A stretch of DNA of 64,000 bases from contig NZ_JAPWKF010000005.1 in the NCBI RefSeq assembly GCF_028283685.1, positions 62,001 to 126,000 of the forward strand, read 5' to 3'. Below the pieces are notes generated by a model. It had not been told where the DNA came from and did not search any database. It saw nothing but the letters and a program-made list of their open reading frames with translations. A program made the position numbers and the translations under genes. Source of the DNA: Edaphobacter sp. (GTDB taxonomy: Bacteria > Acidobacteriota > Terriglobia > Terriglobales > Acidobacteriaceae). This document shows positions 28,760 to 39,014 of the stretch, in pieces; position 1 is the first letter of the stretch, and every line of letters begins with the position of its first letter.

Positions 28760-30081
28760 TAGCTGCGAAAGCCTGCGAGTTTCATCGCGCTGACAGTCTC
28801 GGGATTCTGCATGAAGGTCTTCCACACGAAGCCGCTGCGCAGATTCTCGGCCATGAGAAGGCTGATGCCCAGGTCGATGCCGAGTACGTCGGAGTCGTAC
28901 CAGGAAAGGCTAGGGTGCAGGGCATCGCACGGGCCGTAGCGTCCCCAGGCGTATTCGCCGTACTTGTCTTTCAGCGAGCGCAGAACACGCAGGCAGTCGC
29001 GCGAGAGAAATGGCAGTGCGCCTGCCGTCGCGCAGGGTACGACCGTGCCGTCGATGGGGCCCATCAGCGGTGGTCCGCCCCATGCGGTATAACCGTGCAT
29101 CCAGTCTGAGGCTGTGATGCCCCAGTAGTCATCGCTATAGCCGCGGTTCAGACTCAGGCAGAATGCTTTGTGCGCGCGTACCGCTGTAACGGAGTTGGCA
29201 AAGTAATCAGCAAAGGCATCGCGCTTGCGATAGAAGTCGAACCACGCGTGCGAGTAGCAATGGATAAAAAGAGGGTCGTGACCGCTGATGTAGGTGTAGC
29301 GTTCAAACTTCATCTTGGGGCGTGAGAAGTTTGCCCAGATGGAGGGATCGATGGGATGTGTTGGCGATCCGATCGCCAACAGGTACATCATCATCATCTC
29401 GGCGTAGTGGTCCCAGCGTGGGGTAAGAAATCCGGTTGCCGGCAGCCAGCCAAGCGCGAAGGTTTTACCGCCGTTCAGCATCCACGGCCAATCCACGCGG
29501 TTATAGATCTGCGTGGCGAGATCAACGATCTTCTGGTCTTTGCTGAAGTGCGCGCGGCAGGTAAGCACTCCGCAGAGCAGAAGTGCCGTGTCGATGGGCG
29601 AGACCTCAATGTTGAGCAGAGGAAGTCCGGTCTTCACATCGTTGAAGTGGTAGTAGAAGCCATGCTCGGTCGGCATGGGCCGCAGGTGAAACTGCAGCGT
29701 CGCAAGAACGCGGCGGCGGATCTTGTCGGTCGGCATGTACCGGCGGCTGTCGGCGATACAGAGCGCTGTCAGACCGAAGCCGGTGGCAGCAATGCTTGAG
29801 GCAAAGCGTGAGTCGAGCTGACCGTTGCCGACGCGGTTGTTGGCTCGGTCCAGCACTTGTCCAGTCGCAGGATCAGCCTGCTCATAGAAGTAGAGGCATG
29901 CCTGGCGCTCCATCTCGTCGAGGAATGCCGAGTCGGCATCGCTCAGCTGCGCAGCCCGTGGCTCGGCAAAAGCGAGCTTGCCGGTCAGCGAGGGCGCGCC
30001 AACACCCAGAAGGGAGCCGGCGATAAGACGGGTTGCGCTACGCCGTGTCATGGCGGGTGCCGAGCGGTGCTTCATATGCAA
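28756..30081 (-). CDS. glycoamylase-family secreted glycoside hydrolase, GH144-like
   Basis: A 441-residue exported protein with a Tat-like signal (TRRSATRLIAGSLLG near residue 12). The mature part is an (alpha/alpha) barrel of the PF10091 type: QACLYFYEQADPATGQVLDR, then SSIAATGFGLTALCI, the TAWGGPPLMGPIDGTVVPCA block, and DALHPSLSWYDSDVLGIDLG. This family includes GH144 endo-beta-1,2-glucanases; that assignment is an inference. It is last in a four-gene operon (TonB receptor, two GH39, this gene), 38 bp after GH39 and converging on the glucan synthase. Confidence 0.75.
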   Translation of the reverse strand: MHMKHRSAPAMTRRSATRLIAGSLLGVGAPSLTGKLAFAEPRAAQLSDADSAFLDEMERQACLYFYEQADPATGQVLDRANNRVGNGQLDSRFASSIAATGFGLTALCIADSRRYMPTDKIRRRVLATLQFHLRPMPTEHGFYYHFNDVKTGLPLLNIEVSPIDTALLLCGVLTCRAHFSKDQKIVDLATQIYNRVDWPWMLNGGKTFALGWLPATGFLTPRWDHYAEMMMMYLLAIGSPTHPIDPSIWANFSRPKMKFERYTYISGHDPLFIHCYSHAWFDFYRKRDAFADYFANSVTAVRAHKAFCLSLNRGYSDDYWGITASDWMHGYTAWGGPPLMGPIDGTVVPCATAGALPFLSRDCLRVLRSLKDKYGEYAWGRYGPCDALHPSLSWYDSDVLGIDLGISLLMAENLRSGFVWKTFMQNPETVSAMKLAGFRSY

Positions 30082-30119
30082 GTCACCGGAGAAGATGTGA
30101 GCTGAGCCGACACTCGAGT

Positions 30120-31745
30120 TTATCGCGCCGCCTTATGGTTTTCGATCGTGATGAGGACCAGACCCTGCGGTGGTACCTGGACCGTCATCCGTCCCTTGCT
30201 GAGTGAGGCGTGTTCTGCCGGAGCAGCTTTACCTGCTTCTCTGAGTTTGACGATCTGATCGCGAGATGGGAAGGCAGGGCGTCCCATCTCGTCGAACGCA
30301 GTAATCACGTTTCCATGTTCGTTATCAACGCGAAGGATCGTGGCTTTTGCATTTGGCGCCGCGCCGGTTATGTCGAGAGCGAATGTCTTCTCCGGTTCTC
30401 GATGAGCAGGTGGTGCGGCGTAGGCTGCACCCGTCCCATCCGGCGGCGCATAGTTCCACAACGCGAGCACGATGGCGCCATCGTCGCGCCTGGTCGCAAT
30501 GACGGAGTCGGATGAGATGGGAAGGCGTGTCGTGCCAAGCTGATGCAGCATGGCGAAGGCGTGGAACGCGGGCTTCTGAATGCCGTCCTCAGCGATGAGG
30601 CCAAAGCCTCCATAGAAGGGGGTCTGTGTCACTCCCTGTTCCTCAAACACATCGGAGAAGGTCCAGTAGCTCATCGACTCGGTCAGTCCATCGCACTGGC
30701 TGATTGTGGTGGCCAGCCACGGTCCCATGTATGCGCTGTCAGTGACATTCGGCTCGTTGGCATAGCTTGCGTTGTATTCGCTGAAGATGAGCGGCGTCTT
30801 GGGTAGAGGTGAAGCCACAATCTCATCATGCACCTTCTGTACGGAACGGAAGACCATTCGGTCGCGAGGGATGACCTCGTTGGTGTGCATGACATCTTTT
30901 GCCGTGTCGTTGGCATAGACGTGGCTGGAGGCAAAGTCTACCGGAATATTATTTTCTTTGCAGTGGCGCAGAAAGTCTCCAACCCAGGCGGCCTGAGCGG
31001 TTGCGGGGCCGCCGATCCGAAGCCTGGAGTTGACCTTCTTCAATGCGAGCGCCGTGTGATCGTAGAGATCAAAGTAGGTCTTTTGTGCAGGTTTGCCTGC
31101 CCAGAAATCAATGTTCGGCTCGTTCCAGACCTCGAAGTCCCAATGAGAGACCTCTTCGATGCCGTAGCGTTCGATCAGGTGCTGCGCGAACGCCGTGATC
31201 ATCGCGTCCCACTGAGCATAGTCTTTTGGCGGCGATACGTTTTGCTTGTACCAGAAGGCATGCAATGCATTTGGATCAGATGCCATCTTCTTTGGCATGA
31301 AGCTTAGCTCGACGAAGGGACGAACTCCTTGTTCCAGGAGGCCATCGTAGATCTGGTCGATGTACGAGAAGTTGTATGTGGCCGAGTTGGTCGCGGCCGC
31401 GGTGGCATTCTTCATCTGGGCAAACTGTACCGGCCTGCGATCGGGGTCATACAGGCCAACATCGTCCATAAAAATCCCATGGAAACGAACAGATTCGAAG
31501 TTTGTGACCTGCTTCACCGTCCGCATGTCCTTCCGATAGCTGTCGCGCAGCGACAGTACCGCTCGGCCCGAGCCGAAGGTCTTCTCCCAGAAATGCGGGA
31601 AGGGCGTTCCAGCCGCCTTCGCGTCGATGTGGATGCTCACTTTTGTCGCCGACGAGTCATTGACGGCCTGCGCATGAAGCGGAAGCAGGGAGGCACAAGC
31701 CAGCAAGGCGGCAGTCTTGGACCCGCGGAGGGTCTTGGGCAGCAT
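30120..31745 (-). CDS. GH39-family secreted glycosidase (first paralogue)
   Basis: A 541-residue protein with a signal peptide (to about HAQA, residue 27). The barrel carries the acid/base Glu in FEVWNEPNIDFW near residue 208 and the nucleophile Glu in LIFSEYNAS near 319, as in GH39 beta-xylosidases. A C-terminal beta domain holds the segment ATILRVDNEHGNV. GH39 includes xylosidases, iduronidases and other activities, so the substrate is unresolved. It is closely similar along its length to the next gene (FPHFWExxFGSGRA, WNEPNIDFW), a tandem duplication within the operon. Confidence 0.82.
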   Translation of the reverse strand: MLPKTLRGSKTAALLACASLLPLHAQAVNDSSATKVSIHIDAKAAGTPFPHFWEKTFGSGRAVLSLRDSYRKDMRTVKQVTNFESVRFHGIFMDDVGLYDPDRRPVQFAQMKNATAAATNSATYNFSYIDQIYDGLLEQGVRPFVELSFMPKKMASDPNALHAFWYKQNVSPPKDYAQWDAMITAFAQHLIERYGIEEVSHWDFEVWNEPNIDFWAGKPAQKTYFDLYDHTALALKKVNSRLRIGGPATAQAAWVGDFLRHCKENNIPVDFASSHVYANDTAKDVMHTNEVIPRDRMVFRSVQKVHDEIVASPLPKTPLIFSEYNASYANEPNVTDSAYMGPWLATTISQCDGLTESMSYWTFSDVFEEQGVTQTPFYGGFGLIAEDGIQKPAFHAFAMLHQLGTTRLPISSDSVIATRRDDGAIVLALWNYAPPDGTGAAYAAPPAHREPEKTFALDITGAAPNAKATILRVDNEHGNVITAFDEMGRPAFPSRDQIVKLREAGKAAPAEHASLSKGRMTVQVPPQGLVLITIENHKAAR

Positions 31746-31863
31746 CGTTCGTTCACTCCTTAGCCGGACTATTCCCGACAGGTGTTACCTCAGGATTGGA
31801 TGCGGAAACGCGCCAAGAAGACCTGCCGAAACCCTGTATGAATCGGGGAAAGGCGATAAAAGT

Positions 31864-33372
31864 TCATTGTTTTTCCACTGTTAGCAGGATAAGGGCATTC
31901 GGCTCCAGCGTTAATTTGAGTTCTCCGTCAGCGAGATGAACCTGCTGGGGAGGCGGAAGCGCCGTATCGCGATTCAATCGTTCCACCTGATCTGGTGTCG
32001 GATAGGCAGGGCTGCCCATGGCGGCGTAAGCAGGCAGCACATTGCCGTGTTCATCGTCTACGCGCTCAACGGTAGCCGTGGCATTAGGAGCTACGCCGCG
32101 AATGTTGAAGGTAACGGTATGAGGCGTGGCTTTGGATTTTGAAGCAGGATCGGGATCGACTAGGTTCCAGGCCGCGATGGTCAGGCTACCATCGTTACGC
32201 CTGGTCACGATTACGTTGGGAGATCTGTTGGCGATGCGTTGGTCGCCAAGTTTATGAAGAAGGGCAAAGCCATAGTAGCTGGGCTTGTTGATTCCGAACT
32301 CCGCACGCAATCCAAATTGTCCGATGAACGGCTTCGGGCCGGGGCCACCCTCCTCGAAGACATCGGAGAACGTCCAGAACGACATCATGTCGACCATGCC
32401 GTCGCATTGACGGACGGTATCGGCGAGCGCGGCGCCGACATAGGTGGTATCGCGTGACTGATGGTCGCCGCGAACATTCCACTCCGTCCAGAAGAGCGGC
32501 ATCGTAGGTTTGCCGGCGGCCTTCATCTGCCCACGCACCTTGGCGATCGCGCGACAGACGCGCTGATTCATCGGGATGTCCTCCTCGGTGCCGAACATAT
32601 TTTCGACGGTGTCGTCGGCGTAGCCGTGTGAAGTGACAAAATCTACGGGGATCTTGTTGGCGGTGGTGTGTTTTAGAAATTCATCGACCCACTGTGCAGC
32701 TGCCGTGGCAGGGCCACCGACGCGAAGCCGGGGATTGACGGCCTTCAGATCACGCGCGGTGTGATCGTATATTTCGAAGTAACTGCGCTGCCGCGGGATG
32801 CCATTCCAGAAGTCAATGTTGGGCTCATTCCATACCTCGAAGTACCACTGGGAGACCTCATCGATGCCATAGCGCGCGACCAGGTGTTGCGCGAATGCTG
32901 TGATGAGACCGTCCCATCTCTCCATGGATTTCGGCGGAGAGACGTTCTGCTTGTACCAGAAGGGATGGAGCGCGTCAGGATTGAAGGCAAGCTTCTTCGG
33001 CATAAAACTGATCTCGACAACCGGACGGACGCCGTTATGCAGCAGGCCGTCGTAGATCTGATCGACGTAGGCGAAGTTGTAGACCGGGTTGCCGTGCTCA
33101 TCCTCGTTATAGACGCCGACTTCGTCGTGCAGAATGGCGTGGAAGCGGACGTACTTGAAGTCGGTGATCTGCTTCACGGCGCGCAGGTCGTCGCGGTAGC
33201 TTTCGCGAAGCGTCAGGATGGCCCGTCCGGAGCCGAACATCTCTTCCCAAAAGTGTGGGAAGGGCGTAGTGGCAGCATTCGCCTGGACTACGACCGTTTC
33301 CTGAGCGGAGGAGCGCGCGCTGGGTAAGAGAACGAGAAGAGCGGCAAAGAGGTAAAGCAAGCGGATCTTCAT
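31864..33372 (-). CDS. GH39-family secreted glycosidase (second paralogue)
   Basis: A 502-residue protein with signal peptide (LLVLLPSARSSAQ). Acid/base Glu is in FEVWNEPNIDFW near residue 182 and the nucleophile Glu in LFWTEWNV near 297. It resembles the preceding paralogue throughout, including the VSPPK and TNKIPVDFxTSHxYADDT-like segments, but lacks an inserted stretch of about 20 residues near position 100. It follows the TonB receptor by 75 bp and precedes its paralogue by 118 bp, so all are probably one transcript. Confidence 0.82.
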   Translation of the reverse strand: MKIRLLYLFAALLVLLPSARSSAQETVVVQANAATTPFPHFWEEMFGSGRAILTLRESYRDDLRAVKQITDFKYVRFHAILHDEVGVYNEDEHGNPVYNFAYVDQIYDGLLHNGVRPVVEISFMPKKLAFNPDALHPFWYKQNVSPPKSMERWDGLITAFAQHLVARYGIDEVSQWYFEVWNEPNIDFWNGIPRQRSYFEIYDHTARDLKAVNPRLRVGGPATAAAQWVDEFLKHTTANKIPVDFVTSHGYADDTVENMFGTEEDIPMNQRVCRAIAKVRGQMKAAGKPTMPLFWTEWNVRGDHQSRDTTYVGAALADTVRQCDGMVDMMSFWTFSDVFEEGGPGPKPFIGQFGLRAEFGINKPSYYGFALLHKLGDQRIANRSPNVIVTRRNDGSLTIAAWNLVDPDPASKSKATPHTVTFNIRGVAPNATATVERVDDEHGNVLPAYAAMGSPAYPTPDQVERLNRDTALPPPQQVHLADGELKLTLEPNALILLTVEKQ

Positions 33373-33447
33373 GGGGCTTCCTACCTGCGTCTGCTAGGCA
33401 AGAGGAGCGCGATCGTCTGCGCTCCTCCTCGTTGGGTGCAGTAATTG

Positions 33448-36400
33448 TTAGAAACTGAAGCGCGCCTGGAACTCGATGGTGCGTGAACCCAGTCCTCGGT
33501 ATGCCTGTCCAAAATTAGGGCTGGTAATCAGCGTGTTTGTATCTCCTAAATTGAAGGGTTGGATATTGGTCTGGTTGAAGAGGTTGAAGAACATGGCGCG
33601 AATGGTTAGTCCCGCGTTTTCGCCAAGGAAGCCAGCATGCGGGAGACCAAAGGTCTTCTGCGCGTCCATGTCGGTATCGAAGTAGCGTGGTCCGGGCAGG
33701 CTATTGCGGCCAACTCCTGGAGGAGGGGGCATTCCAGTAGTTGGATAGGTAGGAACGGTGAAATAAGCCAGGCCGCCATTCGGGAATTGGCCGCCTGCGC
33801 GTTCGAAGGTACTGTTGCTGGTTCCACCGCTGCCGCGCGCGATCTGTGCGCCGGGACGGAGATTGCAATAGCCGCTTCCGACGTAGACCACGTTGCAGCC
33901 GGTGTTGTTGTAAATCGGTGTCCAGGGAAAGCCGGTGTGATATTGAATGATGCCACTCAGCTGGAAACCGCCGAAGATCCCTTCCATCAGCTTGTTGTGC
34001 GGGAAGAAGTTCGGCGACCAGGTACCAAAGAGCTTGGCATTGTGCGTTACGTTATAGTCCGCCGGGCCATAAGCATAACGGGTGTTGTAGGGATATTGAT
34101 CGATGTAGTAGTCCTGCGAGCCACTATCCATGATCTTGCCGTAACGATATTGTGCCGTGATGCTGAACTGCTTGCCCATGGAGCGGCGAACCTCGGTCAG
34201 CAATGCATGCGAGCTGGCCGTGACGTCGTTGGAGTAGTAAGTGACGCTGTTGGCTGCAGGGTTAAGGTTGGGATAGTAGATCCAATTAAGTTGATTGGTC
34301 CGGGTGTAATGGCGCGAAAGACTGCCTTGATAGCCAACGCTCAGCACCCACTTCTGACTCAGGGCGTATTCAACCCCGAGAGACAGCTTGTAGGTCATAG
34401 GTGTCGGAAGATCCTGCTGTATGCCATAGAGTGCGATCTGTGCGCCGCTGGTTGGTAGACCGTTGGCGCCGAATGTGACCTGAGCTGCCGGATTCACAGG
34501 ATAGCCGCTGATGTTGGTTGGGCTGGAAGAAGCTGCGTAGTAGATCCCCGGGCAGTTGGTCAAGGTGGTGTTTGTGCAGGCGGCACTCAGGTTAGTCACC
34601 AGCGGCGGGTTAGCGCGACCGTTGAGCGTGATGGCCTCCTGCATGCGGTTATATGCGATACCGAAGCCGCCACGAATCACCGCTAGATGTGTGGACGAGG
34701 GGTTGATGGAGTAGGCAAAGCCGACCTGCGGACCCCAGTTGTTTTTGCTGGTCTTGAACAGATCTCCTCCCACCTTGACGGAGGCATTGGTGAGGGTCTG
34801 CGCGCCGGTCCCAAGGACGAGGTTGCTGATATTGCCGTTCTTCTCTGTGATCGGCGTGAAGTACTCCCATCGCATGCCGAGATTCAGCGTCAGCTTAGGC
34901 GTCACACGCCAGTCATCCTGAACGTAACCGGCATAGATGTACGAACGAATGTACTTGGTGGAAGTCGTCGGAGCGCCAGTGCGCGGATCGAAGGCTCCGT
35001 TCTCGAGGCGGGGTTTGTCGTTGGCCATCTCCCACAGGTTGCGGAAGGTGTAGACCGGAATCGCGCTGCTGCTCTGCGTGTCGTTGTCGAGTTCGCGATA
35101 GCCATCGAAGCCAAAGCGGATGTTATGCGAACGCCAGGTCTTGGTGAGTGTGTCCCGCAGGTTGTAGGTCGTTTGTGCGAAGTTTCCGGGGCCAGGGGCT
35201 CCGAGATACTGGAAGTCAGTAATTCCGGCCATGGGGTCGAGTGTTGCCTGTGGGAGACCAAAAGGCTCCTGCGGATTGCTCGTAACCTCGTTGAAGTACC
35301 AACGCACGCCGTTGAGCCGGAATTCGTTCAGCAGCGTAGGAGAGAAGATGTGATTCCAAAGCGCAGCGTGTGAGTAGGCAAGGCGATTCACATTCCACAG
35401 ATTCGACGTACGGTTAGGTCCATTGAAGGAGGTCTGTGAGGTAGGAACCCAGTAGATGGTGTATGCGATCAGATCACGGGGATTGAGTTGCCAGTCGAGA
35501 CGTCCATTGAACTGCTGGTTCGTGTTGCGAGTTGGATTGAGTGTATTGACGCGAAAGAGGTCCGCGACACCATCGAAGCCACCACCTGTACCGGGGGAGG
35601 CAGTGCCGGTCCAACTGGGATCGGCCGTTCCAAGAGGTGTCTTCAACGGCGATCCAAGATCGAGAGCGTTGCCTCCGTTGTAGGAGACATCGTGGCAATT
35701 CGATGGAGTGAATCCAGCGTAAGCGCAGTTAGAGGTCGCGTCGATACTGGCATAGTTGACGCTCTGACCGGTGTAACCGGCAATGGCAGCTGTAACTCCG
35801 CCTTGCTTCGTCTGCGCGACTAACTGGTCGTAGGCGGGAGTTTCATACCAGTGAATATCCTGTGTCTTGCCGCTGTTACGCAGCTCTTCATAGGAAAAGA
35901 AGAAGAAGATATGGTTCTTCCAGATGGGCCCCCCAATGCTTCCTCCAAGCTGGTTGAACTGGTTGTTGTCGCGCTGTACGGTAACGCCAGGACCGTTGTA
36001 ACGCTGATAAGCATTCAGTCCGGGCCGATGCAGTTTGATAAACGCGCTGCCGTGAAAATCATTGGTACCGTTTTTGGAGACAACCAGAACCTGGGCGCCG
36101 CTGTTGCGTCCTTGAGTCGCATCATAGGGGCTGGTCTGCGTCTGGACTTCTTTGACGGATTCCTGATTTGGCGTGATGACGGCGCCGCCGCCCCACGCCA
36201 ACGAGTTCACCTGGCTTCCGTCGATCTGAAAGGAGTTACCCGAAGTCCGCACGCCATTGGCCTGCGTCTGCGCTCGGTTCTCGACCGCAAAGATGCTACC
36301 GGCAGAGGTACTGCCACCGATACCGCCATTGCCGGGTAGTGAAAACGAGCCACCGCCGGCGGCTTGTGATCCATCCCCGAGAGCGCCAGGGCTTAAGCGT

Positions 36401-36936
36401 AATAGCTGATAGGGGTCGCGGTTCGAAGAGGGTAGCGCCTGCAGTTGCTGGGCGCTGATGACACCAGAGATCGTCGCGGTTGAAGTATTGATAGGCGGAG
36501 CTGTGTCCGTGACCGTGATCGACTGATTCGATCCTTCTGCATCGAGAGAAATATTGAGGCCCTGCATGATTTCGCCGCTGATGCCGACATTATCGACCGT
36601 CTTCTTATTGAAGCCCTGAGCTTCGACCGTCACCGTGTATTGCGCCGGGGCAAGACGATTGAACGTGTAGGCTCCGCCTCCATCGGTCTTCCCGGTCTGT
36701 GTCTGGTTGGTCTCCTTATCCACGATGGTGATGGTTGCTCCAGGTACAACAGCACCCGTCGAGTCTGCCACGGTTCCTTGAAGGCCAGCGCGGTACTGTG
36801 CACGGGCATCCTGAACGGATAATAGGAGGAGTGCAGCTAAGGTGCACAGCAACGTTGCAAAGGAGAGTCGCGGAACTCCTTCATTGTCTTTGCTCGCGAG
36901 CGGCGAGAGAACAGATAAAACCTTTGTGGTCATCAT
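33448..36936 (-). CDS. Oar-like TonB-dependent outer-membrane receptor
   Basis: A 1162-residue outer-membrane protein. A signal peptide ends at ARA (residue 46). Residues about 48-140 are a carboxypeptidase-regulatory-like domain (GTVADSTGAVVPGATITI, YTFNRLAPAQYTVTVEAQGF). A plug domain and large beta barrel follow, ending in the aromatic IEFQARFSF recognised by BAM. Size and order match the TonB-dependent receptors that Acidobacteria use for glycan uptake in place of SusC/SusD. It heads the operon with two GH39 and a GH144-like enzyme, which suggests the cargo is their oligosaccharide product. Confidence 0.9.
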   Translation of the reverse strand: MMTTKVLSVLSPLASKDNEGVPRLSFATLLCTLAALLLLSVQDARAQYRAGLQGTVADSTGAVVPGATITIVDKETNQTQTGKTDGGGAYTFNRLAPAQYTVTVEAQGFNKKTVDNVGISGEIMQGLNISLDAEGSNQSITVTDTAPPINTSTATISGVISAQQLQALPSSNRDPYQLLRLSPGALGDGSQAAGGGSFSLPGNGGIGGSTSAGSIFAVENRAQTQANGVRTSGNSFQIDGSQVNSLAWGGGAVITPNQESVKEVQTQTSPYDATQGRNSGAQVLVVSKNGTNDFHGSAFIKLHRPGLNAYQRYNGPGVTVQRDNNQFNQLGGSIGGPIWKNHIFFFFSYEELRNSGKTQDIHWYETPAYDQLVAQTKQGGVTAAIAGYTGQSVNYASIDATSNCAYAGFTPSNCHDVSYNGGNALDLGSPLKTPLGTADPSWTGTASPGTGGGFDGVADLFRVNTLNPTRNTNQQFNGRLDWQLNPRDLIAYTIYWVPTSQTSFNGPNRTSNLWNVNRLAYSHAALWNHIFSPTLLNEFRLNGVRWYFNEVTSNPQEPFGLPQATLDPMAGITDFQYLGAPGPGNFAQTTYNLRDTLTKTWRSHNIRFGFDGYRELDNDTQSSSAIPVYTFRNLWEMANDKPRLENGAFDPRTGAPTTSTKYIRSYIYAGYVQDDWRVTPKLTLNLGMRWEYFTPITEKNGNISNLVLGTGAQTLTNASVKVGGDLFKTSKNNWGPQVGFAYSINPSSTHLAVIRGGFGIAYNRMQEAITLNGRANPPLVTNLSAACTNTTLTNCPGIYYAASSSPTNISGYPVNPAAQVTFGANGLPTSGAQIALYGIQQDLPTPMTYKLSLGVEYALSQKWVLSVGYQGSLSRHYTRTNQLNWIYYPNLNPAANSVTYYSNDVTASSHALLTEVRRSMGKQFSITAQYRYGKIMDSGSQDYYIDQYPYNTRYAYGPADYNVTHNAKLFGTWSPNFFPHNKLMEGIFGGFQLSGIIQYHTGFPWTPIYNNTGCNVVYVGSGYCNLRPGAQIARGSGGTSNSTFERAGGQFPNGGLAYFTVPTYPTTGMPPPPGVGRNSLPGPRYFDTDMDAQKTFGLPHAGFLGENAGLTIRAMFFNLFNQTNIQPFNLGDTNTLITSPNFGQAYRGLGSRTIEFQARFSF

Positions 36937-37310
36937 GGCTCCTAAAAGGGGAGCGGCCTTACTTGCACGACCGTAGCTCCGGTTTAACTCTTTGTATGTC
37001 TTGCTTTGCAGCGTCAGCGTTTGCGGAGCACCACAAACCGGTCATTTACAGGCAGAAAATACCTGCAACGACTCTTTGGCGATCAATCCCCATCCTGGGA
37101 AAAGCAGTGTGTCAGGGCGTTCAAGGGGAGTTCCTGCGCACACCGATTGCGATATTCAGATGTAGTCGAAAGACACACATCTGAGCATGTTGGAATCAAC
37201 TTGCATTGATTAGAGATGCAGGAGTGTCGGAGAAATTTGTCTGGAGAGGTAACGACTGTGGCAACTATATTTTTGTCACGACATAAATTGCTGAAAACAA
37301 GCGATCTTCA
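36937..37310. promoter_or_regulatory. divergent regulatory region of the glycan operon and the amidase gene
   Basis: 374 bp without a gene, upstream of the receptor operon (leftward) and the amidase (rightward). Two dyads are visible: CAGG-N9-CCTG at 37049-37065 and TGCAT-N9-ATGCA at 37202-37220. Either could be an operator for the local operons. No convincing -35/-10 pair was seen. Confidence 0.4.
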
Positions 37311-37325
37311 ATGGAGCCCTTTTTG

Positions 37326-39014
37326 ATGCATGTCCTTACGAAAAAAAATGCAGCAAGTAGTAGCGCACAGAGAGCCCTCCTCCGTCTGAGCGCATTGTTT
37401 CTGGTGATGGCTTCTGCTGTTCCCGTATCTGCGTTGGCGGATCGGAAGGAAAACCAGATAGACCGTGACCTGATGGAAGTCTCTGTCTCTCATCTGCATC
37501 AGCTTTATCGGCAGCATCGTTACACCGTAGTTCAGGTGACGCAGTGGTATCTCAATCGCATCCGTCAATACGACGGCACCTATCGTGCGCTTTTGTACAT
37601 CGATACGGCAGGTGCACTGGCACGAGCAGCTCAGGAGGATGCTATGCCTCTGGAGAAACGCGACGGACTGCTGTGGGGAGTGCCGATCGTCATCAAGGCA
37701 AATACGAGCGTCAAGGGATGGGTAACGAGTGCAGGATGGGACGGCTACACTCTCAAGGGCAATGAGCTGGTCTCGCCGCGCGATGCCATGGTCGTCGCGC
37801 GCCTGCGTGAAGCCGGAGCAGTTTTGCTGGGGCAGACGAACATGCCGGACTTCGCGGCGAGTGACACAAACGTCAGTACTGCGGGAGGACGTACAGGCGA
37901 CGCCTATAACGTTCGCTTCTCCCCGGGAGGATCGTCTGGAGGTACTGCGGTCGCTGTTGCGGCAAATTTTGCGGTGCTCGGAACCGGGACGGATACGGCG
38001 AACTCGATTCGACAACCTGCGGCCAATAACAATCTGGTGGGCTTCCTCCCGACGCGCGGCCTGACGAGCATCGCCGGTATTCATCCTCTTGACTGGTTAC
38101 GGGACAACACGGGCCCTCTGGCGCGCAGTGTGACCGATGCCGCCATCGCTCTCGAGGCAATGCAGGGGGAAGATCCGCTGGATGCGTGGACGAAGCAGTC
38201 TTCGAGCAAGAAGGAGACGGGAGCATACACCGGATACTTAAAGCCGGGAGCACTGAAGGGGAAGCGCTTCGCCGTGCCATGGTTCATCCTTGAAGGCTCG
38301 CCGTCGGTGTATGGCTCCGGGCCCGATGCGCCTCCACTGGCCGGGGCGGTTGTACCGGAGACGCGGGTTGCACTGATGAAGGCGATCGACCAGATGCGCG
38401 CTGCCGGAGCGACCGTCCTCATCGACAGGAGAATTCTTCCTGAGACATTTTTTGCTGCCGTGCGCACGATGAACACGCGCCCTTATCGCAGAGAAGGAGT
38501 CGACCTCTTCCTGAGAGACTTCGGCCCGGCCCACTATCACTCGGTTGCGGAATATGAGGCGGCAACCGGACGCGAGTTCCCCGCGTTCATGGTCGGTGGC
38601 ATCCGACCCGGGCGTGATGCTGGTTCAGCGATGAAGCAGAGAGTTCTGGAGAGTGATCCGGACCGTGAGAAGAACTACGATGGACCGCAGCGGCAGGCAC
38701 TGGCGATCTACGAACAGACACTCAAGGATTGGAACCTCGATGGCTTTGTCTATCCTGCGCTGCAGATCCCAACTTATGACGAGCTTGCTCCCGGTGCGTC
38801 AACGGCAGGCCCGTACAGCGAGACCGGATGGGTTAACCGTATTGGCGTCCCGGCTGTATCGGTGCCGGGCGGTTTCTACGCGAATGGTCTGCCGTTTGGG
38901 CTCGAGGTCTCCGGCAAGCGGTGGCATGACGGAGATCTGCTGGGATATGCCTTCGCTTATGAACAGGCGACGCATCATCGCCATCCTCCCACTCTCGTTG
39001 CGCCTGCTCACTGA
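37326..39014 (+). CDS. secreted amidase (amidase-signature family)
   Basis: A 562-residue protein with a signal peptide (LLRLSALFLVMASAVPVSALA) and the amidase-signature core. The catalytic Lys is in GVPIVIKANTSV near residue 118, the cis-Ser in FSPGGSSGGTAVAVAA, and the nucleophile Ser in GTDTANSIRQPA. The usual GTDTGGSIR reads GTDTANSIR, a change next to the nucleophile. Start chosen at ATG 37326, which has GGAG 9 nt upstream; ATG 37311 has no RBS. It overlaps the convergent D-aminoacylase by 7 bp. The substrate is unknown. Confidence 0.85.
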   Translation: MHVLTKKNAASSSAQRALLRLSALFLVMASAVPVSALADRKENQIDRDLMEVSVSHLHQLYRQHRYTVVQVTQWYLNRIRQYDGTYRALLYIDTAGALARAAQEDAMPLEKRDGLLWGVPIVIKANTSVKGWVTSAGWDGYTLKGNELVSPRDAMVVARLREAGAVLLGQTNMPDFAASDTNVSTAGGRTGDAYNVRFSPGGSSGGTAVAVAANFAVLGTGTDTANSIRQPAANNNLVGFLPTRGLTSIAGIHPLDWLRDNTGPLARSVTDAAIALEAMQGEDPLDAWTKQSSSKKETGAYTGYLKPGALKGKRFAVPWFILEGSPSVYGSGPDAPPLAGAVVPETRVALMKAIDQMRAAGATVLIDRRILPETFFAAVRTMNTRPYRREGVDLFLRDFGPAHYHSVAEYEAATGREFPAFMVGGIRPGRDAGSAMKQRVLESDPDREKNYDGPQRQALAIYEQTLKDWNLDGFVYPALQIPTYDELAPGASTAGPYSETGWVNRIGVPAVSVPGGFYANGLPFGLEVSGKRWHDGDLLGYAFAYEQATHHRHPPTLVAPAH

